From Bacillota bacterium (GTDB lineage: Bacteria > Bacillota > Clostridia > Acetivibrionales > DUMC01): a DNA stretch of 40,296 nt. Position 1 is the stretch's first letter. Every line of letters starts with the position of its first letter. Shown piece by piece: positions 17,287 to 26,168 of this stretch. The translations under genes and the position numbers were made by a program. The notes under the pieces were generated by a model, which had not been told where the DNA came from, did not search any database, and worked only from the letters and a program-made list of their open reading frames with translations. The stretch covers positions 1 to 40,296 of the forward strand of contig JABUEW010000031.1 of assembly GCA_013314855.1 (NCBI GenBank). The letters run 5' to 3'.

Positions 17287-17982
17287 ATGTTCCCGTTAAG
17301 AGACAATATTCCAAGTTTTAAAAGACCCTTTGTAACATATACCCTAATAGTTACCAATACTATAATATACCTTTTTCAGTTTTTATTACCTTCAAGGCTT
17401 GAAGAAATGTTCGTATTCAAGTACGGTTTTGTTCCTATAGCATTTTTGAAGGCTATTGCCGAACATAGATTGACAGTTCAAGATTTTTATCCTTTCCTTA
17501 CCAGCATGTTCATTCACGGCAATTGGACCCACCTTATAAGTAACATGTGGACATTATGGCTTTTTGGGGATAATATAGAAGACAGACTGGGTCATTTCAG
17601 GTTTATATTATTCTACCTGCTGTCCGGGTTTTTTGCCATGTTCTCTCATTTCATTTTTTATTCGAACTCATTTATACCGGCAATAGGTGCGTCAGGAGCT
17701 ATAGCAGGGGTTATGGGAGCATATGTTATCCTTTTCCCTTATTCAAGGATAATCACTTTTATTCCCGTCCTATTCGTCCCCTTATTCGTACGGATACCTG
17801 CATTAATATATCTTGCAATATGGTTTTTAATTCAATTGTACAATGGAGCTGTAAGTTCCATCCTTGGAGGCAGAGGCAGCGGTGTTGCTTGGTGGGCACA
17901 TATAGGAGGGTTTATTAGCGGGATATTGTTTCTTAAGTTGCTATATACCAGGAAGTACCGAAGGCCGGTATACTATGAATAA
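17287..17982 (+). CDS. Rhomboid-family intramembrane serine protease
   Basis: A 231-residue, about six-helix membrane protein. The catalytic dyad is Ser136 in GASGAIAG and His205 in AHIGG. The oxyanion residues are His82 and Asn86 in HLISN. The FIHGNWTHLISNMW loop and the NTIIYLFQF first helix are typical. It starts with FPLRDNIPS, as many bacterial rhomboids do. It cleaves membrane-anchored substrates within the bilayer; the substrate is unknown here. AAGGAGA lies 8 bases before ATG 17287. Confidence 0.9.
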   Translation: MFPLRDNIPSFKRPFVTYTLIVTNTIIYLFQFLLPSRLEEMFVFKYGFVPIAFLKAIAEHRLTVQDFYPFLTSMFIHGNWTHLISNMWTLWLFGDNIEDRLGHFRFILFYLLSGFFAMFSHFIFYSNSFIPAIGASGAIAGVMGAYVILFPYSRIITFIPVLFVPLFVRIPALIYLAIWFLIQLYNGAVSSILGGRGSGVAWWAHIGGFISGILFLKLLYTRKYRRPVYYE

Positions 17983-18089
17983 AGGCAAATCTCATTTAAG
18001 CCAAGGTATCAATTTAGCAATTCAGGATTGATGCTTATGTTAAATCGAATAAATTATACCAATTTATTAATATAGAAAGGGGAATAGAT

Positions 18090-19229
18090 ATGACAAGACG
18101 AGAGAGGTTAATGGCTACAATAAAGGGAGAAAAGACAGACCGCCCACCTGTGTGTTTTTATGAAATTAATGGGTTAGATCAGGACCCAGACAATAAAGAT
18201 AGGTTTAACATTTATAATGACCCGTCGTGGTATCCTCTTATTAAGTTGGCAAGGGAGAAATCCGACAGAATTGTGCTTCGTGGAGTTGGTTTTAAAAGGG
18301 GATCGGAGGACCCTTTAGCCCAGCTTACGACTGTGGAGGAATTTTTTGATGAGGGTGGAAGTTTCTATAGAAGTATAAGTATAAGAGCGGGCGACCGTAT
18401 CCTTACTAGGCGCACAAGGCGTGACCCGGATATAGACACTGTATGGACTTTGGAACACCCTGTGAAAGATATTGAAGATTTTAAGGCTTGGATTAATTTG
18501 CCCCAGGCTGATGAAATTGGTGAACCTGATATATCTCCTGTATTTAACGCTGACAAGGAAATAGGAGATAGCGGGATTGTTGCAATTGATCTGGCAGACC
18601 CCCTCTGTGAGGTGGCCGAGCTTTTTGATATGGGTGATTATACCGTAATGGCAATGACAGAACCTGATTTGTTTCATAAGGCTTTGGAAAAAGTTTTTGA
18701 AAACAGGCTGAAAAAAGTGGAAGCCATAGCAAAAGCATTACCGGGACGCCTGTGGAGGATTTGCGGACCTGAATATGCCTGCCCTCCATATCTACCTCCG
18801 AAGTTTTTTAAGGAATATGCGGTACGCTACGATAAGCCCATAATTGATATTATCAAAAAGTATGGTGGATTTCCCAGAATACATTGCCACGGTAAAATAA
18901 AAGAAGTACTGGATGATATAGTTTCTACAGGCTGTATAGGGCTTGACCCAATAGAACCCCCTCCCCAGGGAAATGTTTCTCTTTTGTATGTAAGGAAGAA
19001 TTATGGTGATAAACTGGTACTGTTTGGTAATATTGAATTGAGTGATATTGAAACAATGGAATCCGACGAGTTTGAAAAGAAAGTTATAACTTCTCTTGAA
19101 GAAGGTACAGCAGGTGAAGGGAAGGGCTTTGTACTTATGCCGACAGCTGCTCCCATTGGGAGAAAGCTTAAGCCGTCAACTTTAAAAAACTATGAAAAGA
19201 TGGTAGAGATAATAGAGCGGACTACATGA
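18090..19229 (+). CDS. Uroporphyrinogen decarboxylase-family protein (MtaA-like)
   Basis: A 379-residue protein with the URO-D barrel: MTRRERLMATIKGEKTDRPP at the start, then the HCHGKIKEVLDDI segment and DPIEPPPQGNVSL. In anaerobes this family is dominated by methyltransferases that move methyl groups to or from corrinoid proteins, not by true haem-pathway decarboxylases. No corrinoid protein or haem gene is nearby, so the substrate cannot be inferred. AAGGGGAATAG lies before ATG 18090. It stands alone between the rhomboid and flagellar genes. Confidence 0.8.
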   Translation: MTRRERLMATIKGEKTDRPPVCFYEINGLDQDPDNKDRFNIYNDPSWYPLIKLAREKSDRIVLRGVGFKRGSEDPLAQLTTVEEFFDEGGSFYRSISIRAGDRILTRRTRRDPDIDTVWTLEHPVKDIEDFKAWINLPQADEIGEPDISPVFNADKEIGDSGIVAIDLADPLCEVAELFDMGDYTVMAMTEPDLFHKALEKVFENRLKKVEAIAKALPGRLWRICGPEYACPPYLPPKFFKEYAVRYDKPIIDIIKKYGGFPRIHCHGKIKEVLDDIVSTGCIGLDPIEPPPQGNVSLLYVRKNYGDKLVLFGNIELSDIETMESDEFEKKVITSLEEGTAGEGKGFVLMPTAAPIGRKLKPSTLKNYEKMVEIIERTT

Positions 19230-19292
19230 CTATTTGAATGGTAAAAGCAATAATAAAGCATCCCCCCCAAAATATGTTAGTGATAAATATAT

Positions 19293-19320
19293 TAAACCTT
19301 CTGTGAATATTTACCGATAT
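19293..19320 (+). promoter_or_regulatory. Sigma-28 (SigD/FliA) promoter
   Basis: TAAA at 19293-19296, a 16-base spacer, then ACCGATAT at 19313-19320. The SigD consensus is TAAA-N15-GCCGATAT, so only one -10 base differs. It lies 66 bases before the flaG start and reads into the flagellar operon. Confidence 0.75.
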
Positions 19321-19385
19321 ATTTATTAAGCAAACAGATGCTGTATAAAATTTAATTCATGAGTCTGATTCACGGAGGGATCTTT

Positions 19386-19775
19386 ATGAAAGTAAGTAGC
19401 ACGGATGCTGGTATTGTAAGGACTGTAACGGCTGATGAGCTTAACAGGGCAACCACGGCTACTAGAGAGACAGAAGAGGTAAGGAAAACCGAACAGGTAA
19501 ACAAAAACGCTTTACGGCTTACAGAATTTGAAAAGGGAGAACTGCCCATAAGCGACAAGATAATTATTGAAGCTATTGAACGGGCAAACAGGGCAGTTTC
19601 AATTGCCAACCGCCGATTTGAGTATTCGATCCATGAAAAGACGAAAGAAATAATGGTAAAAGTGATTGATGTTGAAACAGAAGAAGTTATCCGGGAAATA
19701 CCGCCGGAAAAGATACTTGACCTGGTGGCTATGATATGGGAAATGATTGGGTTAATTGTTGACGAAAGAAGGTGA
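19386..19775 (+). CDS. flaG: FlaG-family flagellar protein
   Basis: A 129-residue protein. The C-terminal half is FlaG: IANRRFEYSIHEKTKEIMVK, then VIDVETEEVIREIPPEKILD. The polar N-terminus is low complexity. FlaG influences filament length and assembly and is commonly next to fliD. An open frame starts at 19359, but ATG 19386 follows GGAGGG at the right distance. It is the first gene after the sigma-28 promoter, and its stop is one base before the fliD start. Confidence 0.85.
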   Translation: MKVSSTDAGIVRTVTADELNRATTATRETEEVRKTEQVNKNALRLTEFEKGELPISDKIIIEAIERANRAVSIANRRFEYSIHEKTKEIMVKVIDVETEEVIREIPPEKILDLVAMIWEMIGLIVDERR

Positions 19776-19776
19776 A

Positions 19777-21735
19777 ATGATGGATGCAAGGATCAATTTG
19801 TTAACTTCAAGGTTTCGTTTAACAGGTATTGCTACAGGTCTAGACACGGATCAAATAGTAAGCGACCTTATGAGAGTTGAGAGGCTCCCTCTGGACAGGT
19901 TATACCAAAAAAGGCAGCTTGCCGAGTGGAAAAGGGATGAGTACAGGAACATTATAAACCTTTTAAGAAGTGTGAAAGATGAATATTTTAATATCCTGAA
20001 ACCCGCAAATTATATGCTGTCCCAGTCAACCTATAAAAAGATGAGTGCTATCAGTACAGATGATTCGGTAGTGACAGCCACGGCTGGTGCGAATGCTGTT
20101 CCTGGAAATTATCAAGTTAAGGTAGTTCAGCTTGCAACTGCGGCAAAGGCAGAAAGCTCCGGAACTGTTACAGCACCTCTTAAAAGCAGTGAGGGTATTA
20201 GCTCAAGCCATATTGCAAGTGCCGGCGGGAAAAATATAACAGTGATACTTGATGGTGTTTCCAGAGAAATTAAAATGGGTGATTATACTGAGCAAACCAC
20301 TATCCAGGAGGTGGCTGCGGATTTACAGAATAAAATTGACAGTGCATTTGGAAGCGGGAAAGTGGTTGTTAGTTGGGTTGAAGAGGCAGGTGAATTTAAA
20401 CTTACCTTTGATACATCAGGAGGAGCAAGCAGGATTACCTTATCAAACGGATATTCCAATGATGGGCTTACATATTTGAATATTTCTCCGGGTTCAAGCA
20501 ACAGGCTTAACACAAACTTAACTCTTGAAGCTCTTTCATCCAAGTTTGCAAATCCATTGGTTTTCGATGAAAATGGCAACCTGGTATTTTCCATTAATGA
20601 CAAGGAGTTCACTTTCTCAAAAACCACTACCTTGGCAAGCATGATGAGCGCCATAAACAGTGATAAGGATGCCAATGTCACTATTATATATGACGAGGTG
20701 CCGGATAAGTTTAGGATTACTGCAAAGCAGCTTGGAGCGGGGGAGACTATAAGGATAAGCCAGACGGGAGGAAACTTTTTTGATGGTGGCTCCGGAGGCA
20801 GCGCTTCGGGAATAAGTACAGTTTTACCTATTACTGAAGCCGGCAAGGATGCTGAGGTGATAATAGATGGGCAGACTATAATAAGAAGCAGCAACACTTT
20901 TACTGTTAATGGTATCACTTATACACTGAATAAGGCAAGTGACGTGGTCCAGACTATAAAAATAAGTCTTGATGTTGATGGAGTATTCAATATCATCAAA
21001 AGCTTTGTAGACAAGTATAATGAAATGATTGACAAAATAAATGCGAAACTATCTGAAAAATATGACAGGAATTATCTTCCTTTGACGGAAGAACAAAAAG
21101 AGGCTATGAGTGAAGAAGAAATTGAAAAGTGGGAAGCAAAGGCTAAAACAGGGTTGCTCAGGAACGACAGCATCCTTGAGAGTATAGTGTTCAATATGAG
21201 AAGGGCTTTATTTGACCAAATTGAAGGAGTTGACATTAACCTTACCAATATAGGGATAACCACAGGCTCATATCAAGAAAGAGGCAAGCTTAAAATTGAT
21301 GAAGCAAAGCTTAAAGATGCCATTATGAATAATCCCGATGCGGTTATGGAACTTTTCAGTAAAAAGTCCGAAGCCTATCCTTCATATAGCAGGACCATGA
21401 CGGCGGAGGAAAGGTCTGTAAGGTATAACGAGTCGGGGCTTGCCCATAGACTCTTTGATATAATTGAGGACAACATTAGCACATTAAGGAATTCCAACGG
21501 CAACAAAGGTATTTTACTGGAAAAGGCAGGTATTGAAGGGGACGCTTCGGAATTTTCAAACTTGATATATAATGAAATAAAAATGTATAACTCCCAAATA
21601 GATTCATTATATGACAAACTTATAGAGAAGGAAAACCAATATTATGCGAAGTTTGCTGCAATGGAAAGTATTATAGCGCAGATGAATGCCCAGAGTAATT
21701 GGTTGGCTATGCAGTTTTCTCAGTATAACCAGTAA
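19777..21735 (+). CDS. fliD: Flagellar filament cap protein FliD (HAP2)
   Basis: A 652-residue protein. The N-terminal coiled region is RLTGIATGLDTDQIVSDLM followed by VERLPLDRLYQKRQ. The middle domains are Ser/Gly-rich. The C-terminal segment ends YYAKFAAMESIIAQMNAQSN, as in FliD. It sits at the growing tip of the flagellum and helps flagellin fold into the filament. The frame opens at TTG 19756 inside flaG, but ATG 19777 (with a second ATG at 19780) has GAAGGTGA upstream and is the likelier start. It is in operon order flaG-fliD-fliS-flgN. Confidence 0.92.
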   Translation: MMDARINLLTSRFRLTGIATGLDTDQIVSDLMRVERLPLDRLYQKRQLAEWKRDEYRNIINLLRSVKDEYFNILKPANYMLSQSTYKKMSAISTDDSVVTATAGANAVPGNYQVKVVQLATAAKAESSGTVTAPLKSSEGISSSHIASAGGKNITVILDGVSREIKMGDYTEQTTIQEVAADLQNKIDSAFGSGKVVVSWVEEAGEFKLTFDTSGGASRITLSNGYSNDGLTYLNISPGSSNRLNTNLTLEALSSKFANPLVFDENGNLVFSINDKEFTFSKTTTLASMMSAINSDKDANVTIIYDEVPDKFRITAKQLGAGETIRISQTGGNFFDGGSGGSASGISTVLPITEAGKDAEVIIDGQTIIRSSNTFTVNGITYTLNKASDVVQTIKISLDVDGVFNIIKSFVDKYNEMIDKINAKLSEKYDRNYLPLTEEQKEAMSEEEIEKWEAKAKTGLLRNDSILESIVFNMRRALFDQIEGVDINLTNIGITTGSYQERGKLKIDEAKLKDAIMNNPDAVMELFSKKSEAYPSYSRTMTAEERSVRYNESGLAHRLFDIIEDNISTLRNSNGNKGILLEKAGIEGDASEFSNLIYNEIKMYNSQIDSLYDKLIEKENQYYAKFAAMESIIAQMNAQSNWLAMQFSQYNQ

Positions 21736-21860
21736 ACCGGTAACAGAAAATTAATATAAAAAAGAAAAAGAAAACACGGATAAGAAAGTATAATATATAG
21801 AATATAGAGAATGCGCGAATTTATTTATCAACCCGTGTTTAATTTCAGGAGGAGGAAGCT

Positions 21861-22268
21861 ATGATTTTAAATAATACATATAATAAGGCATATAACCAAT
21901 ATAGGGAAAATGCCATTTTTACATCAACTCCGGAAGAGCTTACATTAATGCTATATAATGGCCTCATAAAGTTTATTATGCAGGCACAAGCTGCAATTGA
22001 TGAAAAGGATATTGAGAAGGCAAATAACAGTATAATAAGGGCACAGGAGATAGTGTTGGAATTCCAAGCAACCCTGGATATGAAGTATGAAGTATCTAAC
22101 AACCTGATGCTTTTATACGATTATATGTATCGGCGCCTTATGGAGGCAAACATAAGAAAAGATAAGGATATTCTTGGGGAAGTACTTGGTTTTGCAAAAG
22201 AATTAAGGGACATATGGACACAGGCCATGAAAATAGCAAAGAAGCAAAGCAGGGTAAAGGAAGCTTGA
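21861..22268 (+). CDS. fliS: Flagellin chaperone FliS
   Basis: A 135-residue, all-helical protein: YNQYRENAIFTSTPEELTLM is the FliS signature, followed by LYNGLIKF and YDYMYRRLMEANI. FliS binds the C-terminal part of flagellin in the cytoplasm and stops it polymerising before export. A strong AGGAGGAGG precedes ATG 21861. The 125 bases between fliD and fliS hold a TATAAT (21789-21794) without a matching -35 and a weak inverted repeat AAACACGG/CCGTGTTT. Confidence 0.93.
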   Translation: MILNNTYNKAYNQYRENAIFTSTPEELTLMLYNGLIKFIMQAQAAIDEKDIEKANNSIIRAQEIVLEFQATLDMKYEVSNNLMLLYDYMYRRLMEANIRKDKDILGEVLGFAKELRDIWTQAMKIAKKQSRVKEA

Positions 22269-22283
22269 GGGGGTAAAATCAAT

Positions 22284-22763
22284 ATGACTTGTGAAGAATA
22301 TATAAAAGAGATGATAGAAATATTATGGAAAAAATATGCCTTGTTAAGAGATATACTTGATTTGACCAGTTCTCAAACAAATGCCATAACCAACGAAGAA
22401 TTAGAGATCTTGGAAAAACTTGTACAGGAGAAACAGACCAGGATTGACTCTATTGAACCTTTAGATAAACGGTTCAGCGCCCTTTTTCTGGAATTAAAGG
22501 AAAAACTGAAAATAAAGAGCATAGAACAACTTGGTAACCGGAATCTCCATGGGGCAAGGGATTTAAAAGAAGTAACTTCAAAAGTACTTGAAATTATTGC
22601 TGAAATAGGGGTAATAGAAAAGCAAAATAATGAGATAATGTTAAAACTAATGGATAAAAGTAAAAAACAAATCAAGAATATTATACATGGGAGAAAGGCA
22701 TTATCAGCCTATACATCCAGCTCTTTAAATTCCCTGTCTTATTACATCGATAAGAAAAAATAA
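22284..22763 (+). CDS. FlgN/FliT-like flagellar chaperone
   Basis: A 159-residue helical protein with heptad patterns throughout. It matches FlgN-type export chaperones in length and in the LRDILDLTSSQTNAI, then EILEKLVQEKQTRIDSIE arrangement. These proteins hold hook-associated proteins or FliD for export. Its place 15 bases after fliS supports FliT/FlgN function. I cannot say which of the two it is. Ribosome site GAGGGGG lies about 9 bases before ATG 22284. Confidence 0.7.
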   Translation: MTCEEYIKEMIEILWKKYALLRDILDLTSSQTNAITNEELEILEKLVQEKQTRIDSIEPLDKRFSALFLELKEKLKIKSIEQLGNRNLHGARDLKEVTSKVLEIIAEIGVIEKQNNEIMLKLMDKSKKQIKNIIHGRKALSAYTSSSLNSLSYYIDKKK

Positions 22764-22873
22764 GAGTTATATTGAAAAGAAAGAATAAAGCCAATGTCGG
22801 CTTAAGTCAATGTTTATCATTTCACATAAAAATAAATCAAATAAAAAAATAAATAAAAAATAAATAAATTATA

Positions 22874-22902
22874 TTGACATATCTTGTTGTTTTATGTATA
22901 AT
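22874..22902 (+). promoter_or_regulatory. Consensus sigma-A promoter of the Tad-like operon
   Basis: TTGACA at 22874-22879, 17 bases, TATAAT at 22897-22902. Both hexamers are perfect. The start of transcription would be near 22909, giving a leader of about 180 bases before the kinase gene at 23090. The leader is extremely AT-rich and shows no riboswitch I recognise. The rest of the 326-base gap (22764-23089) is A/T-rich spacer with one weak stem AAGCC/GGCTT near 22788-22803. Confidence 0.8.
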
Positions 22903-23089
22903 TGGTAATATAATACATATATTATATAATTTATTCAAAAAGTTAAATTATAACATTATTATACATAAATGTATATTGAATATATTATGGTTATAAATAA
23001 GCTTTTTCTGCTAATTAGTGTGAAAAGAAAATTATGCATTTATAACCAGCACAACAAATTGAATTTTCAATAGAATAAGTGGTGAAATT

Positions 23090-24775
23090 ATGGGGGATAT
23101 TGATTTTGGAGTAAATGGGCTTCTTGGTGGAAGATACAGGCTTGTTAAAATTTTGGGAAAAGGTGGAATGAGCACTGTATATCTTGCTGAAAACGTTAAT
23201 CTCGGGACTTTTTGGGCTGTCAAGAAGATAGAAAAAAATACTGATATAGCTAAAGGGTTGAAAGTTGAGTCGGGTATACTCAAAAAACTTAACCATCCTG
23301 CATTGCCAAGAATTATAGATATTATTGAAGACGATGAAAATATATATATTATCCAGGACTTTATCGAAGGCATTCCGCTGGATAAAGAACTGGAAAAAGT
23401 AGGTAAATTTACTGAAAAAAAGGTAATTGAATGGGCTAAACAGATTTGTGACGTCTTAATATACCTTCATTCTTTTAAACCCAATCCAATTATTTATAGG
23501 GACATGAAGCCTTCAAACATTATCCTTACTCCATGGGGGGATATAAAATTAGTAGATTTCGGTATTGCAAGGGAGTATAAAGAGGGGAGGAAAAACGATA
23601 CGGTTTACATAGGTACAAGAGGTTATGCTGCTCCTGAACAGTACGGTAGCGGCCAGTCAAATGTGACCACCGATATATACAGTTTCGGGGTAACTCTTTA
23701 CCATTTGCTTACAGGCAAAGGCCCCGGCCAGTTTCCCTTCGGATTGAAGCTTCCGGAGTATTATGATGGAGATATATCTCACGGTATAATGCAAATAATA
23801 TGCAAGTGTACCAGGTATAACCCTGAAGAAAGGTATCAGTCGGTACATGAATTAAAAAAGGACATTGATGCAATAGAGAAAACAATAAAAACTACAGAGT
23901 ACAGTATAATGGACAATAATACAGCGGGCAACCCCAGGAACTTTAAAAGGCTCATTTTAACAATATGGGATAATACTGAATTTGCTTGTGAATTAGCGTA
24001 TATTACATCAAAAATGACTGAGCTGGATATATTACTCGTCGACCTGGATTTACTTTCACCGAAAGCAGATTTGTTTCTAAATATAAAAAAGTATTCTGAA
24101 AGGTTGGTAGGAGAAGGAGTATTAAATGAGTCGGGAATAAATATTGTATTAGATTCAATTGAAAAGGGTTATTTTACTCGGGAGAATCTTTTGGGGGCAT
24201 GTATAAAACGCAAGGAGCTTAAAAATTTGTATATCCTTACTGGAAATTACCGGCTTGAAAATTATGAATACTATAATAATGAAAGCCTTGTCAAGTTTAT
24301 AGAAAAAGCAAGCCAAATATTTGATGTTTTAATACTTGCAGTAAATAAATCAATTTACGACTCGTTTACCGTTATATCCCTTATTAAATCTGATTTAAAT
24401 ATAGTTCCTATCTGTGCCGATATTGATAAATTCAGGGAATTCAACAACTATATTGTATTTTTGAAAGAAAAGCAGCAAATACAGCTTGATAAAACTAAAT
24501 TTGTAGCTTTCGATTATAACCCTTCATGTAATTTACAGGAAAATGCTATTGAGGAAATTACACAGCGTAACTATTTTGGCAAGATCAGATATTGCCCCAG
24601 GAGGGCGAAATACAGAAATTTAAAAATCTCTTATGCCAGAAAAATGGATAAAGGTGTGATAAATGATTATATTTCAATTCTCCAAAATTTAAGAATACTG
24701 CCTGGAAGAAATTATAGAAAAAGCTATGGCATAAATATAAGTAAAATTAATATAAGTAAAATTAAAATTTCTTAA
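23090..24775 (+). CDS. Ser/Thr kinase fused to a CpaE/TadZ-like domain
   Basis: A 561-residue cytoplasmic protein. Residues about 15-280 are a Hanks-type kinase with a complete active site: G-loop GKGGMSTVY (from Gly23), Lys45, Glu60, YRD motif Asp138 and Lys140, DFG (156-158) and GTRGYAAPEQYG with APE at 181-183. Residues about 285-545 resemble the SIMIBI MinD/CpaE fold (ILLVDLDLLSPKADLFLNI), but the P-loop position reads IWDNTEFACELAY and has lost the Gly-Lys-Thr. No transmembrane or PASTA region is present. TadZ/CpaE localises Tad machinery, so the fusion may let a phosphorylation signal control pilus assembly. It is the first gene of the operon, with a strong promoter 190 bases upstream and GTGGTGA before ATG 23090. 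Confidence 0.85.
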   Translation: MGDIDFGVNGLLGGRYRLVKILGKGGMSTVYLAENVNLGTFWAVKKIEKNTDIAKGLKVESGILKKLNHPALPRIIDIIEDDENIYIIQDFIEGIPLDKELEKVGKFTEKKVIEWAKQICDVLIYLHSFKPNPIIYRDMKPSNIILTPWGDIKLVDFGIAREYKEGRKNDTVYIGTRGYAAPEQYGSGQSNVTTDIYSFGVTLYHLLTGKGPGQFPFGLKLPEYYDGDISHGIMQIICKCTRYNPEERYQSVHELKKDIDAIEKTIKTTEYSIMDNNTAGNPRNFKRLILTIWDNTEFACELAYITSKMTELDILLVDLDLLSPKADLFLNIKKYSERLVGEGVLNESGINIVLDSIEKGYFTRENLLGACIKRKELKNLYILTGNYRLENYEYYNNESLVKFIEKASQIFDVLILAVNKSIYDSFTVISLIKSDLNIVPICADIDKFREFNNYIVFLKEKQQIQLDKTKFVAFDYNPSCNLQENAIEEITQRNYFGKIRYCPRRAKYRNLKISYARKMDKGVINDYISILQNLRILPGRNYRKSYGINISKINISKIKIS

Positions 24776-24875
24776 CTTAAGTTGGCAATAAAGAGATATT
24801 GAGATGGAAATAAAGGAAAAAAAGATATATTAAATAGGCAATAAACGGATGAAAGCTATTCAGGAGGGTGAGAAC

Positions 24876-26168
24876 GTGCCTATAATAAGTACTCTTCATA
24901 AAACGTTACTGGATAGAGGAGAAAGCTTTGTGTTTGAAAAGGACAGGAGCGATATAATTACAATCATCTCCAATATCACTTTTAACATATTGAAGGATTC
25001 GCCAAAACTTGTAGCTGATGTGGCAAACGGCATAGTAGATAGGCATGTATTGGAAACGGCAATAATTAAAGACATTGATAAAAACAAATACCATTATGGT
25101 ATTTTTAGGGATGGACTTATAAAGAAGGTTTTAGACTTTATGTTTGGGTATGGAGAACTTCAACAGTATATAGAAGATGAAGAAATCACCGATATAGATG
25201 GTACAAAGTACAATGAGTTTGTAATTAAAAAAAGGGGAGTACGGGAAAAGGTTCCCATAAACTTTGGAAATGAAAAAATTTTTGATACCTATTGCAAACT
25301 TATAGCCATAAGAAACGGCGGGATTCTTAATGAAAACGACAGCCACTGCAGAGTGACCGACGAAAAAAGGCGGCTTCGGATAAATGTTTCAATAAAACCA
25401 AGGAATATATCAGGGCCGGCTATAAGTATCCGCAAGCACCGCATTAAAAGTTATAATCTTGATGACCTTGTAGAGCTGGGTATGATAGACAATGAAATAA
25501 AAACACTGATTGAGAAACTCGCCTTCTCCGACGCTACGGTTGTTTTCTGCGGTAAAGGAGCAGCAGGCAAGACAACTCTTATGAGGGCTTTTGTAAACGC
25601 CCTTCCTGAAATGGAGCGTGTATTGATAGCAGAAGCTGATGCTGAAATATACCCTGATAAACCTTACTGTATAGAGCAGAGGGTAAAGAAAGAAAATGAG
25701 GGAGGAAGGCCCGTTACTTTGAGAGACCTTGTAAAAGACGGCCTTACAATGTCTCTGGACTCTTATTGCATTGGGGAAATTACAGGTGATGAAGCCTGGG
25801 AGTTTGTCAAGGCTTCTTTTACCGGCCACAGGGGGCTTGCAACAATACATTCGGAAAGCGCGGAAGATACCTTTCCAAGGCTTTTGATTTTAAGTAAAGG
25901 AGCCAATATCCAGGAAAGTGAAAAAACCATAAAAGAAATGATGGCAAAAAGCATAGATGTAATATTTTACTTAAAATCCTTTAAGGTAGTGGATATATTG
26001 GAAGTAATAAGCTATAACCATGATCGGGATGTGTTTTTGTACAACAGGCTATTTGAATACAAAATAAGTCATGAAGACTGTAATGGGAATATTGAAGGAG
26101 AATTTGTAAAGTGTTCTGATATTGGTGAAAGGATAAGCAGCATCTTTGCAAGGAGGGGATTGATTTGA
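24876..26168 (+). CDS. tadA: TadA/CpaF-type secretion ATPase
   Basis: A 430-residue ATPase of the type II/IV secretion family. Walker A is GKGAAGKT (226-233 from the GTG start). The Asp-box (LIAEADAEIY), Walker B (SLDSYCIGEITGDEAW) and His box (GHRGLATIHS) are in order. It would power pilin assembly at the inner face of the membrane. An upstream ATG at 24849 keeps the frame, but GTG 24876 has GGAGGGTGAG directly before it and is preferred. It shares 4 bases with the next gene, so translation is coupled. Confidence 0.88.
   Translation: MPIISTLHKTLLDRGESFVFEKDRSDIITIISNITFNILKDSPKLVADVANGIVDRHVLETAIIKDIDKNKYHYGIFRDGLIKKVLDFMFGYGELQQYIEDEEITDIDGTKYNEFVIKKRGVREKVPINFGNEKIFDTYCKLIAIRNGGILNENDSHCRVTDEKRRLRINVSIKPRNISGPAISIRKHRIKSYNLDDLVELGMIDNEIKTLIEKLAFSDATVVFCGKGAAGKTTLMRAFVNALPEMERVLIAEADAEIYPDKPYCIEQRVKKENEGGRPVTLRDLVKDGLTMSLDSYCIGEITGDEAWEFVKASFTGHRGLATIHSESAEDTFPRLLILSKGANIQESEKTIKEMMAKSIDVIFYLKSFKVVDILEVISYNHDRDVFLYNRLFEYKISHEDCNGNIEGEFVKCSDIGERISSIFARRGLI

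Noticed and set aside
20283-20918. 211-codon minus-strand frame inside fliD
   Set aside because: fliD is unambiguous on the plus strand, and this frame has no supporting signal.
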